Counted from the stretch's first letter, positions 43,729-54,318 are shown. The stretch: 64,000 nucleotides of DNA from Paludibacteraceae bacterium (GCA_017625155.1 JAGALP010000003.1:124001-188000); one strand, 5' to 3'. Notes: a model not told the origin generated them from the letters alone. Program-made: numbers and translations.

Positions 43729-46700
43729 ATGGCTTTTAAACAAGATAATAAGAAAAACGGTTTCTCCCGCATCTCTATCGGACTCGCTTCTCCAGATGAG
43801 ATTATGCGCCTTAGCTCGGGAGAGATTCTCAAACCTGAGACCATCAACTATCGTACCTACAAACCTGAGCGTGATGGTTTGTTCTGCGAGCGCATCTTCG
43901 GTCCTACCAAGGACTATGAGTGCCACTGCGGTAAGTATAAACGTATCCGTTACAAAGGTATTGTCTGCGAACGTTGTGGTGTAGAAGTAACTGAGAAGAA
44001 AGTACGCCGTGAGCGTATGGGACACATCAAGTTGGTGGTTCCTGTTACACATATTTGGTACCTCCGTTCATTGCCATCCAAGATGGCTGCATTGCTCGGT
44101 GTGCCTACCAAGAAGCTTGACTCCGTTGTTTACTACGAGAAGTATATCGTTCTCCAAGCTGGTGTGCTCGCTGGTCAAGAGATTGATGACGAAATTGTAG
44201 AAAACAAGATGCTCCTCGATGAGGATCAATACATGGAGTTGATGGGTCGTCTTCCACAAGACAACCAATTGCTTGATGACACTGATCCAGATAAGTTCAT
44301 CGCTAAGATGGGTGCTGAAGCTATCGAAGAGTTGCTGATGGGTCTTGACCTCGACGCGCTCAGCTTCGAGCTTCGCGACCGTGCTAATAGCGACTCTTCT
44401 ATGCAACGCAAAGCTGAAGCCTTGAAGCGCTTGCAAGTGGTAGAGAACTTCCGCGCCAGCAAGGGTAAGAACCGTCCTGAGTGGATGGTATTACGTGTCA
44501 TCCCTGTGACTCCTCCTGAGTTGCGTCCGCTCGTTCCACTGGATGGTGGTCGCTTCGCAACCTCTGACCTCAACGACCTCTATCGTCGCGTAATCATTCG
44601 TAACAACCGTCTGAAACGCCTCGTAGAGATCAAGGCACCAGATGTGATCTTGCGCAACGAGAAACGTATGCTCCAAGAGGCAGTGGATTCACTCTTCGAT
44701 AACAGCAAGAAGACTACCGCTATCAAGTCCGATGCTAACCGTCCTTTGAAATCACTCTCTGACTCGCTCAAGGGTAAACAAGGTCGTTTCCGTCAGAACT
44801 TGCTCGGTAAACGTGTGGACTACTCTGCTCGTTCGGTAATCGTTGTAGGTCCAGAGTTGAAGATGCACGAGTGCGGTTTGCCAAAAGATATGGCTGCTGA
44901 GCTCTACAAACCATTCATCATCCGCAAACTCATTGAGCGCGGCATCGTGAAGACGGTTAAGTCTGCTAAGAAGATCATCGACCGCAAGGAGCCAGTCGTA
45001 TTCGATATCCTCGAAAACGTAATGAAGGGTCACCCAGTGCTCCTCAACCGTGCTCCTACCTTGCACCGTCATGGTATCTTGGCTTTCCAACCACGTATGA
45101 TCGAGGGTAAGGCCATCCAATTGCACCCACTGGCTTGTGCCGGCTTCAACGCCGACTTCGACGGTGACCAAATGGCTGTGCACTTGCCACTTAGCAACGA
45201 GGCAATCCTTGAGGCACAACTCCTCATGCTTGGTTCACACAACATCCTTGACCCTGCTAACGGTAACCCAATTACCGTACCTTCTCAGGATATGATTCTC
45301 GGTCTTTACTATATTTCTAAACCACGCACGGGCGTGAAAGGTGAAGGCCTCACATTCTATTCTCCTGAGGAGTGCGAGATCGCGCTCAATGAAGGCAAAG
45401 TGGATATCCACGCCAACGTGAAAGTGCGTATTTTGGACAAACGTACCAACACTACTTCATTGGTAGAGACTACTCCTGGTCGTGTGCTCGTTAACCACTT
45501 CGTACCAGAAGAGGTTGGGTATCAAAACGTTACTCTCGGCAAGAAAGCCGTTAAGAATATCATTACTGATGTCATCAAGACTTGTGGTGTAGCTCGTACC
45601 GCTCTCTTCTTGGACAACATCAAGGATCTCGGTTACAAGATGGCGTTCAAGGGTGGTCTTAGCTTCAACCTCAACGATATCCTTATCCCAGAGGAGAAGA
45701 ACGAGTTCGTAGCTAAGGGTAACCAAACCGTAGAAGAGGTGACCGAACTCTATATGGAAGGTCTCATGACCGACAACGAGCGTTACAACAAGGTCGTTGC
45801 TGCTTGGGGTGAGGTTGATGCACAAGTGACCAAAGTCCTCATGCAACACATGAAAGAGGCCGACCAAGGTTTCAACTCTGTGTACATGATGATGGATTCT
45901 GGTGCCCGTGGTTCACAACAACAGATCAAACAGCTCGCTGGTATGCGTGGTTTGATGGCGAAACCACAAAAGGCAGGTGTAGCTGATAGCCGCCAAACTA
46001 TTGAGAACCCAATTCTTTCTAACTTTAAGGAGGGTCTGAGCGTGCTTGAGTACTTTATCTCTACCCACGGTGCGCGTAAGGGTCTTGCCGATACCGCGTT
46101 GAAGACTGCCGATGCAGGTTACTTGACTCGTCGTCTTGTGGACGTTTCTCACGACGTCATCATCAACGAGGAGGACTGTGGTACATTGCGTGGTTTGACC
46201 GCTCGTGCGGTGAAGCAAAACGACGTGGTTGTGGCTTCATTGACCCAACGTATCTTGGGTCGTGTCAGTGTTCACGATATCTATGACCTCGAGGGTAACC
46301 TCATTGTGGCTTCTGGCGAAGAGATTCGCGAGGCAGCATGCGAAGCTATCGAGGCTGCTGGTATTGAGGCAGTTGAGATTCGTTCTGTACTCACTTGCGA
46401 GGCCAAACATGGTGTCTGCGCTAAGTGCTACGGTCGCAACCTTGCTACCCGTAAGATGGTGCAGAAGGGTGAAGCTGTCGGCGTGATTGCTGCTCAAGCT
46501 ATTGGTGAGCCAGGTACACAGTTGACATTGCGTACCTTCCACTCTGGTGGTGTCGCAGGTAATGCAGCTACTCAAAACACCTACGCTATCCCTGCTAATG
46601 GTCGCATTGAGATCGACGACCTCCGCACTATCACTACCGAAGCAGGTGAAGTGATTGTTGTCAGCCGTCTGAATGAGATGCGTCTTGTGGACGAGAACAC

Positions 46701-48024
46701 AGGTGTTGTATTGACTACTTTCAATATCCCTTATGCTTCCAAACTCTTCATCACTCCAGGTGAGTCTTACGAGAAGGGTACCAAGGTTTGTGAATGGGAT
46801 CCATATAAGGCAGCGTTGATTATCGAGCAAGCTGGTCGCCTCCAATACGAAGACGTTATTGAGGGTGTAACTGCTAAGACCGAGGTTGATGACCAAACAG
46901 GTAAGAAAGAGGTGACTATCACCGAAACTAAGGACAAAACCAAGATGCCATCTGCGCATATCCTTGATGCTGAGGGCAATATCTTGCGTACTTACAACCT
47001 CCCAGTGAAGGCATTGCTCGTCAACGAGGATGGCGCTGAGGTGAAGGTCGGTGATGCACTCTTCACACAAACACGTTCGTTCGGTACTGCAGGCGATATC
47101 ACGGGTGGTCTTCCACGTGTTACCGAGCTCTTCGAGGCACGTAACCCATCCAACCCAGCTATCGTGGCTGAGATCGATGGTGAGGTGACCTTCGGACGTA
47201 TCAAACGTGGTAACCGTGAGCTCACCATCACCAGCAAATTGGGTGAAGTGAAGTCTTATCTCATTCCACTGGGTAAACAAATCCTCGTTCAAGAGGGCGA
47301 CTATGTTCGCGCAGGTGTAGCTCTCTCTGACGGTGCTATCACTCCTAACGATATCCTTGCTATCCAAGGTCCTACTGCGGTGCAAGACTATATCGTCAAC
47401 GAGGCACAATCTGTTTACCGTATGCAAGGTGTGGAGATCAACGACAAGCACTTCGAGATCATCGTTCGCCAAATGATGCGTAAGGTAGAGATCCAAGACG
47501 CAGGTGATACACGTTATCTTGAGAAGCAAATCGTAGATAAGATTGACTTCCTTGAGGAGAACGACCGTATCTGGGGCAAGAAAGTGGTAACCGACGCAGG
47601 TGAGAGCGAGACTCTCAAAGCTGGTCAAATCGTTACCGCACGCCGTCTCCATGATGAGAACTCTTCACTCCGTCGTAAGGATAAGAAACTCGTGGTTGCT
47701 CGTGATGCGATGTGTGCTACCGCCAGCCAAGTGCTCCAAGGTATCACTCGCGCTGCTCTGGCTACCAAGTCCTTCATGTCGGCTGCTTCTTTCCAAGAGA
47801 CTACCAAGGTGCTCAACGAAGCGGCTATCCAAGGCAAGGTGGACTACCTCGATGGTATGAAGGAGAACGTTATCTGCGGTAACTTGATTCCTGCAGGTAC
47901 TGGTCTTCGCGAGTTCCAACACATCAGCGTGCACAATGCTGAGGAGTACGCAGCTATCCAAGCTGCACGTGCAGCAGCGGCAGCTGAAGCACAACTCCGC
48001 CAAGAGGAACTCAACGAATTCTAA
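43729..48024 (+). CDS. rpoC: RNA polymerase beta' subunit
   Basis: A 1431-residue beta' subunit. The N-terminal zinc ribbon ([20 protein letters not shown]), the active-site NADFDGDQM that holds Mg, and the second zinc site ([13 protein letters not shown]) are all present. The long insertion between trigger-loop helices typical of Bacteroidetes is visible around residues 1030-1130. Ends at a strong terminator. Confidence 0.99.
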   Translation: MAFKQDNKKNGFSRISIGLASPDEIMRLSSGEILKPETINYRTYKPERDGLFCERIFGPTKDYECHCGKYKRIRYKGIVCERCGVEVTEKKVRRERMGHIKLVVPVTHIWYLRSLPSKMAALLGVPTKKLDSVVYYEKYIVLQAGVLAGQEIDDEIVENKMLLDEDQYMELMGRLPQDNQLLDDTDPDKFIAKMGAEAIEELLMGLDLDALSFELRDRANSDSSMQRKAEALKRLQVVENFRASKGKNRPEWMVLRVIPVTPPELRPLVPLDGGRFATSDLNDLYRRVIIRNNRLKRLVEIKAPDVILRNEKRMLQEAVDSLFDNSKKTTAIKSDANRPLKSLSDSLKGKQGRFRQNLLGKRVDYSARSVIVVGPELKMHECGLPKDMAAELYKPFIIRKLIERGIVKTVKSAKKIIDRKEPVVFDILENVMKGHPVLLNRAPTLHRHGILAFQPRMIEGKAIQLHPLACAGFNADFDGDQMAVHLPLSNEAILEAQLLMLGSHNILDPANGNPITVPSQDMILGLYYISKPRTGVKGEGLTFYSPEECEIALNEGKVDIHANVKVRILDKRTNTTSLVETTPGRVLVNHFVPEEVGYQNVTLGKKAVKNIITDVIKTCGVARTALFLDNIKDLGYKMAFKGGLSFNLNDILIPEEKNEFVAKGNQTVEEVTELYMEGLMTDNERYNKVVAAWGEVDAQVTKVLMQHMKEADQGFNSVYMMMDSGARGSQQQIKQLAGMRGLMAKPQKAGVADSRQTIENPILSNFKEGLSVLEYFISTHGARKGLADTALKTADAGYLTRRLVDVSHDVIINEEDCGTLRGLTARAVKQNDVVVASLTQRILGRVSVHDIYDLEGNLIVASGEEIREAACEAIEAAGIEAVEIRSVLTCEAKHGVCAKCYGRNLATRKMVQKGEAVGVIAAQAIGEPGTQLTLRTFHSGGVAGNAATQNTYAIPANGRIEIDDLRTITTEAGEVIVVSRLNEMRLVDENTGVVLTTFNIPYASKLFITPGESYEKGTKVCEWDPYKAALIIEQAGRLQYEDVIEGVTAKTEVDDQTGKKEVTITETKDKTKMPSAHILDAEGNILRTYNLPVKALLVNEDGAEVKVGDALFTQTRSFGTAGDITGGLPRVTELFEARNPSNPAIVAEIDGEVTFGRIKRGNRELTITSKLGEVKSYLIPLGKQILVQEGDYVRAGVALSDGAITPNDILAIQGPTAVQDYIVNEAQSVYRMQGVEINDKHFEIIVRQMMRKVEIQDAGDTRYLEKQIVDKIDFLEENDRIWGKKVVTDAGESETLKAGQIVTARRLHDENSSLRRKDKKLVVARDAMCATASQVLQGITRAALATKSFMSAASFQETTKVLNEAAIQGKVDYLDGMKENVICGNLIPAGTGLREFQHISVHNAEEYAAIQAARAAAAAEAQLRQEELNEF

Positions 48025-48044
48025 TCTTACATTAAGATTATATT

Positions 48045-48090
48045 CAAAAACCGCCTCCCTGCATCGCAGAGGGGCGGTTTTAATATTTTG
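48045..48090 (+). terminator. Terminator after rpoC
   Basis: A GC-rich inverted repeat of 16 positions (AAAACCGCC... with GGCGGTTTT, loop ATC, two imperfect pairs) followed by a T-rich stretch. Confidence 0.85.
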
Positions 48091-48109
48091 CTTGTATGTT
48101 TCGGGTGAA

Positions 48110-48178
48110 GGAGTGCGACGGAACGCACTCCGAGTATTGCGCCCGAAGAGTCCCCACTCTGAGGATGAAGCGCAATAC
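48110..48178. other. Two strong hairpins of unknown role downstream of rpoC
   Basis: GGAGTGCG-ACGGAA-CGCACTCC (48110-48131), then GTATTGCGC (48134-48142) paired with GCGCAATAC (48170-48178), enclosing AGAGT-CCCC-ACTCT (48147-48160). They abut the dispersed repeat. The gap 48025-48515 has no gene I can support. Confidence 0.7.
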
Positions 48179-48194
48179 ATAGAACAAAACAGGG

Positions 48195-48315
48195 ACATCT
48201 CTGGGCTTTCGGTGGTTGTATTAGGTCGCTCTCAAGTTGACTTCGGGCTACGTGACCATTTCGCGACCACTGTAGCACATCTATGGCCTAGTTGTATCAT
48301 AACGGTGGCTTTTAG
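48195..48315 (-). repeat. Dispersed ~120-bp repeat, copy 2 (inverted)
   Basis: On the minus strand it runs from CTAAAAGCCACC to AGCCCAGAGATGT, colinear with 30276-30394. Identity is highest over ATAGATGTGCTACAGTGGTC and AACTTGAGAG; a segment near the left end has diverged. Confidence 0.75.
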
Positions 48316-48515
48316 TTAATTCATAGCTATTTTATCACATAAGAAATGAATAAATTAGTGATTAAAAATTCAATGCTAATCCTATACCATTACCGCTACT
48401 TTTTAGATTCAATGTTAATTGATTATTTTGAATTGAGCAAGAGAGTGTACGAAAAAAATGCCACCTATGCAATAATTAAGGCTCTTGGTATAGTTTTTGT
48501 ACAACTATTTTTAAT

Positions 48516-49274
48516 ATGTTAATTAAACGACGCGCTATATTTATCCTTTGTGTGCTGTTCCCACTTGTGGTCACAGCGCAGCAACCTCGTCTGGCAATCG
48601 ATTCTATGAATACTGCCATTCGTGACTTTCGGGATTCAGTACGGCAGGACATTCGTGATTATCGAGATTCTATTCGTGATGTAAGACGTCACGCATACGA
48701 TTCCATCCCCCATGAAATTCGTATTGGGTGGGGCGATCAGATGTTTGAAACATTTATGTGGCGTAATCAGGGGTATATTACGGTAATGCCACCAACCTAC
48801 CAAGCCACTTATAACGAGCATTTTCGTTATACGCAACACTGGTTTGTGGAGTATCTATATAATGTCAATTATTGGTATAGTTTCGGAGCGCAAATTGACT
48901 ATAGTGGTGTAATTTGGGATGAGGTTACTCGTAATGGAGAGGGATTAGAAATACAACGTGAAAAGAATCATAGTTTCCACAATATCAGTATTTTACCTAC
49001 AGTCCGTTTCTCTTATTTCCATCGAGAATATACTTCTCTTTACTCTTCGATAGGAGTGGGAATAAATATCAATACGGGTACTGAACTCGACTATAAATCT
49101 CGCCAAACTGCGGTTGCGCCTGCCGTGAATATTGCTTTGTTGGGCTTGCGTGTAGGAAAGGGCAGATTTTATGGTTTAATAGAGATAGGCGGACTATTCT
49201 CGCTTGTTACTTCGGATGAAGTATATATGCTTGGTTCCAGAATATTTACCACTTCATTTGGTGTACGATTATGA
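48516..49274 (+). CDS. Putative outer-membrane beta-barrel protein
   Basis: A 252-residue protein with a signal peptide (FILCVLFPLVVTAQQ). Then comes a charged helical stretch with near-repeats of RDxRDSxR (residues ~34-60, likely coiled coil). The rest is a series of amphipathic strands with aromatic belts (WYSFGAQIDYSGVIWDE, ISILPTVRFSYFH, SSIGVGINI) ending in an aromatic/hydrophobic C-terminus. This suggests a small outer-membrane barrel. Family not recognised. It overlaps the next gene by 4 nt, in a three-gene operon to 51551. Confidence 0.75.
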   Translation: MLIKRRAIFILCVLFPLVVTAQQPRLAIDSMNTAIRDFRDSVRQDIRDYRDSIRDVRRHAYDSIPHEIRIGWGDQMFETFMWRNQGYITVMPPTYQATYNEHFRYTQHWFVEYLYNVNYWYSFGAQIDYSGVIWDEVTRNGEGLEIQREKNHSFHNISILPTVRFSYFHREYTSLYSSIGVGININTGTELDYKSRQTAVAPAVNIALLGLRVGKGRFYGLIEIGGLFSLVTSDEVYMLGSRIFTTSFGVRL

Positions 49275-50596
49275 CGATACAATCCAAAATACTATACCAA
49301 CTTACCGCATGTTTCTTGCTCCTGACATCTTGCCAAGTGGGGGAGTGGCATTATGTAGATTTCACTGATATACCTTCTAAGCCAGGTATGTTCCGTGTGG
49401 TATCTCAACGCAATACCGATATGCAACAGCTCACCAGCGATCCTAATCAATTGGCTCTTTGGGGATTCAACGTGTTGGACGACACTACTCGAAATTCACA
49501 ACCCAATATCCACAATCCACAGCGTGCCTCTTCTGTTACGATGAATCATGTCGTACAGAATCTGTTGGATTTTAGCAATATGACTACCGCAATCGAACTG
49601 AGCGGCATATATCCTTCTATTGATATTGATGGTAATCCAATTACGCTTTCTGGCAAAGTTATTCTTCCTTCCAAAGGACCGATCAAGCGATATATCCTCG
49701 TGTCACACTACACGATTGCTAGCAATGCGGAAGCGCCAAGCAACATCTTCTCTCTTGAAGGTTTATTGGTTAAGTTAGGCTATGCTCTCATCATTCCCGA
49801 TTATCTAGGTTATGGTGTTACTGCCGATCATATTCATCCTTATTTAGTAATGGACCTCACTGCTCGCAATGTCTTGGATATGTATCTCGCAGTAGTTCCG
49901 TTTCTTGAAGCGGCTGGTTATGCTCCTGAATATGATGATATCTACCTCATGGGGTATTCACAAGGCGGTGCCACCACCATGGCAGTGCAGCATCTTATTG
50001 AGCATCACGGCGACTATGACATCAAGATTCGTCGCGTCTTTGCAGGTGGAGGACCATACGATGTGAAAGCCACTTATGATCGTTTTGTCGAAACCAATGT
50101 GACGATGTATCCATGTGCAGTACCCATTATGATGCAGGGAATGATTGTTGGCAATAAATTGGATGTGGATATGCAACGAATGATGTTGCCCTATCTCTTC
50201 GAAAATCTGGATGAATGGGTCAATAGCAAACGTTATACCACTTCTCAAATCAATGCCTTCATTGGTTCTAACACCACGAGCGATCTTTTAAGTCCGATAG
50301 GCATGAATCGAACGAGTAAAGAGGTCTCTGAACTCTATAAAGCTATGACGAATAATTCCATTCTTACCTATTCGTGGATACCCAAAGCCCCAGTGTTTAT
50401 CATGCACTCCATAGATGATGATGTGGTGCCTTATGAGAATGCAACTCGTGCCAAGAGCAAGTGGCAGGGTGCTAATATTCAGTATAGTTTAGGTCATTTC
50501 GGAGGCCATGTAGCTGCTTGTATCCGTTTTATTTACACAGTCCAAACTTTACTTATCAACGAAGAACAAGAAGAAAATGGCAATTATGATTTTTAA
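49271..50596 (+). CDS. Alpha/beta-hydrolase lipoprotein (secretory lipase-like)
   Basis: A 441-residue lipoprotein (lipobox LLTSC). It has an alpha/beta-hydrolase fold with nucleophile Ser in GYSQGGATTMAVQ, a candidate catalytic Asp in HSIDDDVVPYENA and His in GHFGGH. The arrangement resembles fungal-type secretory lipases and bacterial homologues: DYLGYGVTADHIHPYL precedes the elbow. It likely cleaves esters at the cell surface; the substrate is unknown. Overlaps the upstream gene by 4 nt and the downstream gene by 20 nt. Confidence 0.82.
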   Translation: MTIQSKILYQLTACFLLLTSCQVGEWHYVDFTDIPSKPGMFRVVSQRNTDMQQLTSDPNQLALWGFNVLDDTTRNSQPNIHNPQRASSVTMNHVVQNLLDFSNMTTAIELSGIYPSIDIDGNPITLSGKVILPSKGPIKRYILVSHYTIASNAEAPSNIFSLEGLLVKLGYALIIPDYLGYGVTADHIHPYLVMDLTARNVLDMYLAVVPFLEAAGYAPEYDDIYLMGYSQGGATTMAVQHLIEHHGDYDIKIRRVFAGGGPYDVKATYDRFVETNVTMYPCAVPIMMQGMIVGNKLDVDMQRMMLPYLFENLDEWVNSKRYTTSQINAFIGSNTTSDLLSPIGMNRTSKEVSELYKAMTNNSILTYSWIPKAPVFIMHSIDDDVVPYENATRAKSKWQGANIQYSLGHFGGHVAACIRFIYTVQTLLINEEQEENGNYDF

Positions 50597-51551
50597 AACT
50601 ATAAATAGGGAGTCAGTCCACAAATTTCATACCTCATATTTGTGGCAGAGCAAGGTGCTGGTTCTTTGCTCTTTGTTCTTGCTTTGCTCGTTGGCTGCTT
50701 GTAATCCAGAAGAGATACCTGCTTCCACCAACAATGTGGAGATTTCGATTGACGTGCAAAAAGTGTCTGCGGGATATGCGCATGTCACTTTTTCTACCAA
50801 CAAACGGGCATTCTATCTCATTGGTATTCAGGCTGCTCAAGCGGATGTAGATCCTCAAAAGGTTGCAAAGCATTTCATGCTCATGGCTTTAGACCGTGCC
50901 TATGTGGACTATCTTTATTGGCGCAACCAGCAGTTGCAGCAGCTTACGCCCTTTATTGCCGATTTTGCATCTCACTCGTTGCAGTATGGTACTGTGGACC
51001 AGTTCTTCACTTTCTTAGATACCGATCAGGATTATTGGGTATATGCTTTTGTGGTGGATCACACTTCCAACAAACCTGCTGGACGATTGTTTTATCAGAC
51101 TATCCATACCAATGATTCAAGCCTTATTCCGATTGATTTTCACTATCGCGTAGAGGGAGCATGGGACTATGTTTATCCTATGGATAGCACGGGCGAGATT
51201 CATTCGCATATCCCATGGGTGGGCGAGACAATAGATAGTCTAACCCTTCGTCAACAAGGGTGGAATTCTCCGGGTGAGTATTTCTTCCATCGTTTCACTC
51301 AACAATACGAGAATCCCGACTCTCCTGTAAACTATGGTATTGCAGCCAAGGAGAACGATGGTGAGGGAGATCACACTTCAAATATCAAGTTTGAAATAGG
51401 AAAGACGTATTATACAGGTATGGCTACCTTAGATGCACCATTGGTATATCCTTTGCCAGAACATGTCTATGATATCTATCGCTTTACATGGCAGGGAGAT
51501 ACAACCAATATCTATCTCACTCCTGCGGATACACTCAATGGTTTGTGGTAA
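50577..51551 (+). CDS. Hypothetical lipoprotein
   Basis: A 324-residue protein with an unusually late lipoprotein signal (LVLCSLFLLCSLAAC around residues 28-42). An internal start codon closer to the signal is therefore possible, though I see no better one. The signal-coding DNA is a run of related CTTTG/CTTTGTTC words. The mature part is beta-rich and not recognised. It is the last gene of the barrel-lipase-lipoprotein operon and converges on priA with a 2-nt gap and no clear terminator. Confidence 0.72.
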   Translation: MAIMIFKTINRESVHKFHTSYLWQSKVLVLCSLFLLCSLAACNPEEIPASTNNVEISIDVQKVSAGYAHVTFSTNKRAFYLIGIQAAQADVDPQKVAKHFMLMALDRAYVDYLYWRNQQLQQLTPFIADFASHSLQYGTVDQFFTFLDTDQDYWVYAFVVDHTSNKPAGRLFYQTIHTNDSSLIPIDFHYRVEGAWDYVYPMDSTGEIHSHIPWVGETIDSLTLRQQGWNSPGEYFFHRFTQQYENPDSPVNYGIAAKENDGEGDHTSNIKFEIGKTYYTGMATLDAPLVYPLPEHVYDIYRFTWQGDTTNIYLTPADTLNGLW

Positions 51552-51553
51552 AT

Positions 51554-53881
51554 CTACATCGGATCCACGTCGGGCAGGATAATCGTCCCTTTGCAAGCCG
51601 ATTGTTGTTGCACGAAGCCGATATGTTCACGCACCAACTCTTTGGCACGCACGATATTCGCATTCGCCTCAATCGTCAAACGAATCTGCCGCACATACAT
51701 ATTCTGCGTGCGAGCCACACTTGGCAATATAACTCCCGAAACGCGACTTCCGAACGCCTGCTGCAATCGCTGTTGCAACATGCTGCTTGCTGCGGTCAGT
51801 CGTTGCATATCGCGGTGCTTCAGCGTCAGCATAATCATGCGATGATAGGGTGGGAAACCAAACGCCTTTCTTTCGGCTATCTGCTCCGAGTAAAGTCCCT
51901 GATAATCATGCGCTATCAAGTGTTGGTACAAACTATTCTTCGGGTCGAAAGTCTGAATCATCACCTCACCCTGACTGCCCGTTCTACCTGCACGACCACT
52001 CACCTGTTCCAACATCTGAAACGCATGCTCGTAGCTCCTAAAGTCAGGTTGGTTCAATAGCGAATCTGCTTGCAGTACTGCCACCAGACTCACATCATTA
52101 AAGTGCAAACCCTTTGTAACCATCTGAGTACCAATCAGTATATCGACTTCGTGTTTAGCAAACCGATCAATAATCGTTTGGTAGGCATCTTTCTTTCGGG
52201 TTGAATCCAAGTCCATACGCAGCACGCGTGCCTCGGGGAATAGCCCTTGTATCTCCTCCTCCAGTCGTTCGGTACCAAATCCCTGCGTGCGGTACTCTGT
52301 CTTGCATTTTGGGCAATGACTTGGAGCACTGATGCTGTGTCCACAGCAGTGACAAACCAAGGTGCGATTGGCTTTGTGATAGGTCATACTCACATCGCAG
52401 TTCGGACACTTAGGCACTTCGCCACAACTTGGGCACTGCAAGAATGGCGCATACCCTCTGCGGTTCTGAAACAATATAACTTGCTTACCCTTAGCCAGTT
52501 CCTCGCGTATCCTATCTACCAATGGATCAGCAAAATGCCCATACATCTCTTTGCGATGATACTGACGTTGCAAGTCTATCATCGTGATTATTGGTAGTTG
52601 CAATCCCTGAAAACGCTCTGTCATCTCCACCAAACCATATTTCCCACTCAATGCGTTGTGATAACTCTCAATGGATGGAGTAGCCGTACCCAACAGCACT
52701 TTCGCACCATACCACTGCGCCATCATAATGGCTGCGCTTCGCGCATGATAGCGTGGCGCAGGGTCCTGTTGCTTATAACTTGGCTCATGCTCCTCATCCA
52801 CAATAATCAATCCCAACTCGCTGAATGGCAAGAAGATAGCCGACCGTGCACCCAATATCACCTTGCCCGTCTTGGTTCTTGGTTCCTGGTTCTTGGCTCG
52901 AATATGGTTATATATCTCCACCCTTTCCGCATTGCTAAACTTCGAGTGATACACCACCAGTCTATCCCCAAACACGGCCTGAAGTCGGTCGGTCAATTGG
53001 GTAGTCAAGGCAATCTCTGGCACCAGATACAGTACCTGTTTGCCTTGTTGCAATACTTCCTCAATCAGGTGGATATATACCTCTGTTTTGCCACTGGAGG
53101 TTACGCCATGTAGCAATGTCACATTCTTCTCTTGCCAACTCTTTCGTATCTCCTCTATTGCTCTACTTTGCTGACTATCAAGGGTATGTGGCTTTTGTGT
53201 CTCGCCTTTGTATTGGCGCAAACGCGAGATAGGTCGCTCTTCTTCGAGGAATATCCCCTTGTCAATCAATGTCCGCAGAATCGCACCGCTCACTCCAGCT
53301 TGCTCTAGCAGCAAACGCCTCTCCACTTGATAATTCTGCGCCAAACGGAGGAAATCTCGCACCAATTGTTCCTGTTTCTTGGCGCGTTTCAGTTCCCTGA
53401 ACAACTGCTCTTGTGCTTCTTGTGCCAGATAGGCAGGAGAGAGTTGGATATATTGGGTGGTGGCTGCGGAGTAGTTGTCGTCGATGATTTCAGAGGGTAG
53501 GGCAGCCGCCATTACCTCGCCCAAGGTACACATGTAATAGCTTGACAACCATTCCCATAACTTTAGTTGCTCTGCCGTAACGATAGGCGCCTCGTCCACT
53601 ATTTGCAGCACATCGCGCACTTTCACATTGGCTGGCAACTCCCCTTCGTGCTTGCGATAGATGATACCAATGACACTCTTCTTCCCAAGAGGCACCAATA
53701 CGCGACAACCAATAGGCATAGCCGTCCCATACCCATTAGGCGGAACGCCGTCCCTTAGCGGGGTCCCCGAACAATCTGTTGATTGTTGGGGTGCTCTTAG
53801 TGCAGCGTCCACTACCCGATAGGTGTACACATCCGCAATTGCCAACGGCAGAATAATATCGTAAAGTGATTGGTTAGTCAT
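51554..53881 (-). CDS. priA: PriA, primosomal replication-restart helicase
   Basis: A 775-residue helicase with Walker A GVTSSGKTEVY, DEEH box IIVDEEHEPSYK and the zinc-binding cysteines (CPSCGEVPKCPNC, CHCCGH, CPKC). The ATG at 53881 is 8 nt after a TACCTTTG box, so upstream codons are not transcribed. Two oddities: residues ~24-57 (APQQSTDCSGTPLRDGVPP...) replace the usual short loop and are encoded by the hairpin-unit repeat at 53711-53769. Residues ~329-337 (NQEPRTKTG) come from four 7-bp CTTGGTT units. PriA restarts collapsed replication forks. Confidence 0.94.
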   Translation of the reverse strand: MTNQSLYDIILPLAIADVYTYRVVDAALRAPQQSTDCSGTPLRDGVPPNGYGTAMPIGCRVLVPLGKKSVIGIIYRKHEGELPANVKVRDVLQIVDEAPIVTAEQLKLWEWLSSYYMCTLGEVMAAALPSEIIDDNYSAATTQYIQLSPAYLAQEAQEQLFRELKRAKKQEQLVRDFLRLAQNYQVERRLLLEQAGVSGAILRTLIDKGIFLEEERPISRLRQYKGETQKPHTLDSQQSRAIEEIRKSWQEKNVTLLHGVTSSGKTEVYIHLIEEVLQQGKQVLYLVPEIALTTQLTDRLQAVFGDRLVVYHSKFSNAERVEIYNHIRAKNQEPRTKTGKVILGARSAIFLPFSELGLIIVDEEHEPSYKQQDPAPRYHARSAAIMMAQWYGAKVLLGTATPSIESYHNALSGKYGLVEMTERFQGLQLPIITMIDLQRQYHRKEMYGHFADPLVDRIREELAKGKQVILFQNRRGYAPFLQCPSCGEVPKCPNCDVSMTYHKANRTLVCHCCGHSISAPSHCPKCKTEYRTQGFGTERLEEEIQGLFPEARVLRMDLDSTRKKDAYQTIIDRFAKHEVDILIGTQMVTKGLHFNDVSLVAVLQADSLLNQPDFRSYEHAFQMLEQVSGRAGRTGSQGEVMIQTFDPKNSLYQHLIAHDYQGLYSEQIAERKAFGFPPYHRMIMLTLKHRDMQRLTAASSMLQQRLQQAFGSRVSGVILPSVARTQNMYVRQIRLTIEANANIVRAKELVREHIGFVQQQSACKGTIILPDVDPM
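52871..52898. repeat. Four 7-bp tandem units inside priA
   Basis: CTTGGTT, CTTGGTT, CCTGGTT, CTTGGCT: exactly 28 bp within the coding region, between helicase motifs. A comparable 4 x 7 bp tract lies in the amidase gene at 63354. Confidence 0.8.
53711..53769. repeat. Hairpin repeat units inside priA (three units)
   Basis: ATA-[GGC ATA GCC]-GTCCC, then ATTA-[GGCG GAA CGCC]-GTCCC, then TTAG-[CGGG GTC CCCG]. They lie in frame near the N-terminus of PriA and encode a stretch not expected in the family. Confidence 0.7.
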
Positions 53882-53889
53882 TTCAGCTG

Positions 53890-53919
53890 CAAAGGTACAA
53901 AAAAAAATGTATATGCACA
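53890..53919 (-). promoter_or_regulatory. Promoter of priA (near-leaderless)
   Basis: On the minus strand TACCTTTG at 53897-53890, with TTG beginning 23 nt upstream. The priA ATG is 8 nt past the box. Confidence 0.7.
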
Positions 53920-54123
53920 ACAAAAACTCGTTTTTGTTGCCATAGGCTACATTTTTTTACTGTAGCTTCGAGGGTAGGGTGTCCTCGAAGTACGACAAAA
54001 AATACACATATGCAAGTTTTCGTCTTTCAAAAGACGATTTTAAGTATGTTTTTCATCTTTAGAGAGAAAATTCTTATTATTTATAATTCCTCCCTCATTC
54101 TTGCACAGAATTTGAAAAGAACT

Positions 54124-54208
54124 CTATCTGTCCGCTATCTGTCCGCCGTCAACTACGGTAGATACACGGTAGATATACGGTAGATATACGTTAGATACAC
54201 GATAGATA
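54124..54208. repeat. 11-bp tandem arrays (CTATCTGTCCG x2; TACGNTAGATA x5)
   Basis: Two CTATCTGTCCG units (54124-54145), then five 11-bp units from 54154 (TACGGTAGATA, CACGGTAGATA, TACGGTAGATA, TACGTTAGATA, CACGATAGATA). The second array is related to the one at 4438-4481. Confidence 0.85.
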
Positions 54209-54245
54209 AGTATATGTTTACCATAGGAATACTGCCCCATCTCCA

Positions 54246-54283
54246 ATAGGCGGAACGCTGTCCCATAGCCCTCATGGGCGTCC
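54246..54283. repeat. Hairpin repeat units, intergenic (two units)
   Basis: AATA-[GGCG GAA CGCT]-GTCCC, then ATA-[GCCC TCAT GGGC]-GTCC. It lies ~40 nt after the 11-bp array, the same association seen near 4.4-4.7 kb. Confidence 0.7.
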
Positions 54284-54318
54284 ATTGTCCAAAAAATAGC
54301 GATTTTTTCGCCATTTTC

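Noticed and set aside
46237-47652. A 471-codon open frame on the minus strand within rpoC
   Set aside because: It is the antisense shadow of a codon-biased, highly conserved gene; no promoter and no recognisable protein.
48027-48278. Minus-strand 83-codon frame after rpoC
   Set aside because: Translation of hairpins and the dispersed repeat; no start signals.
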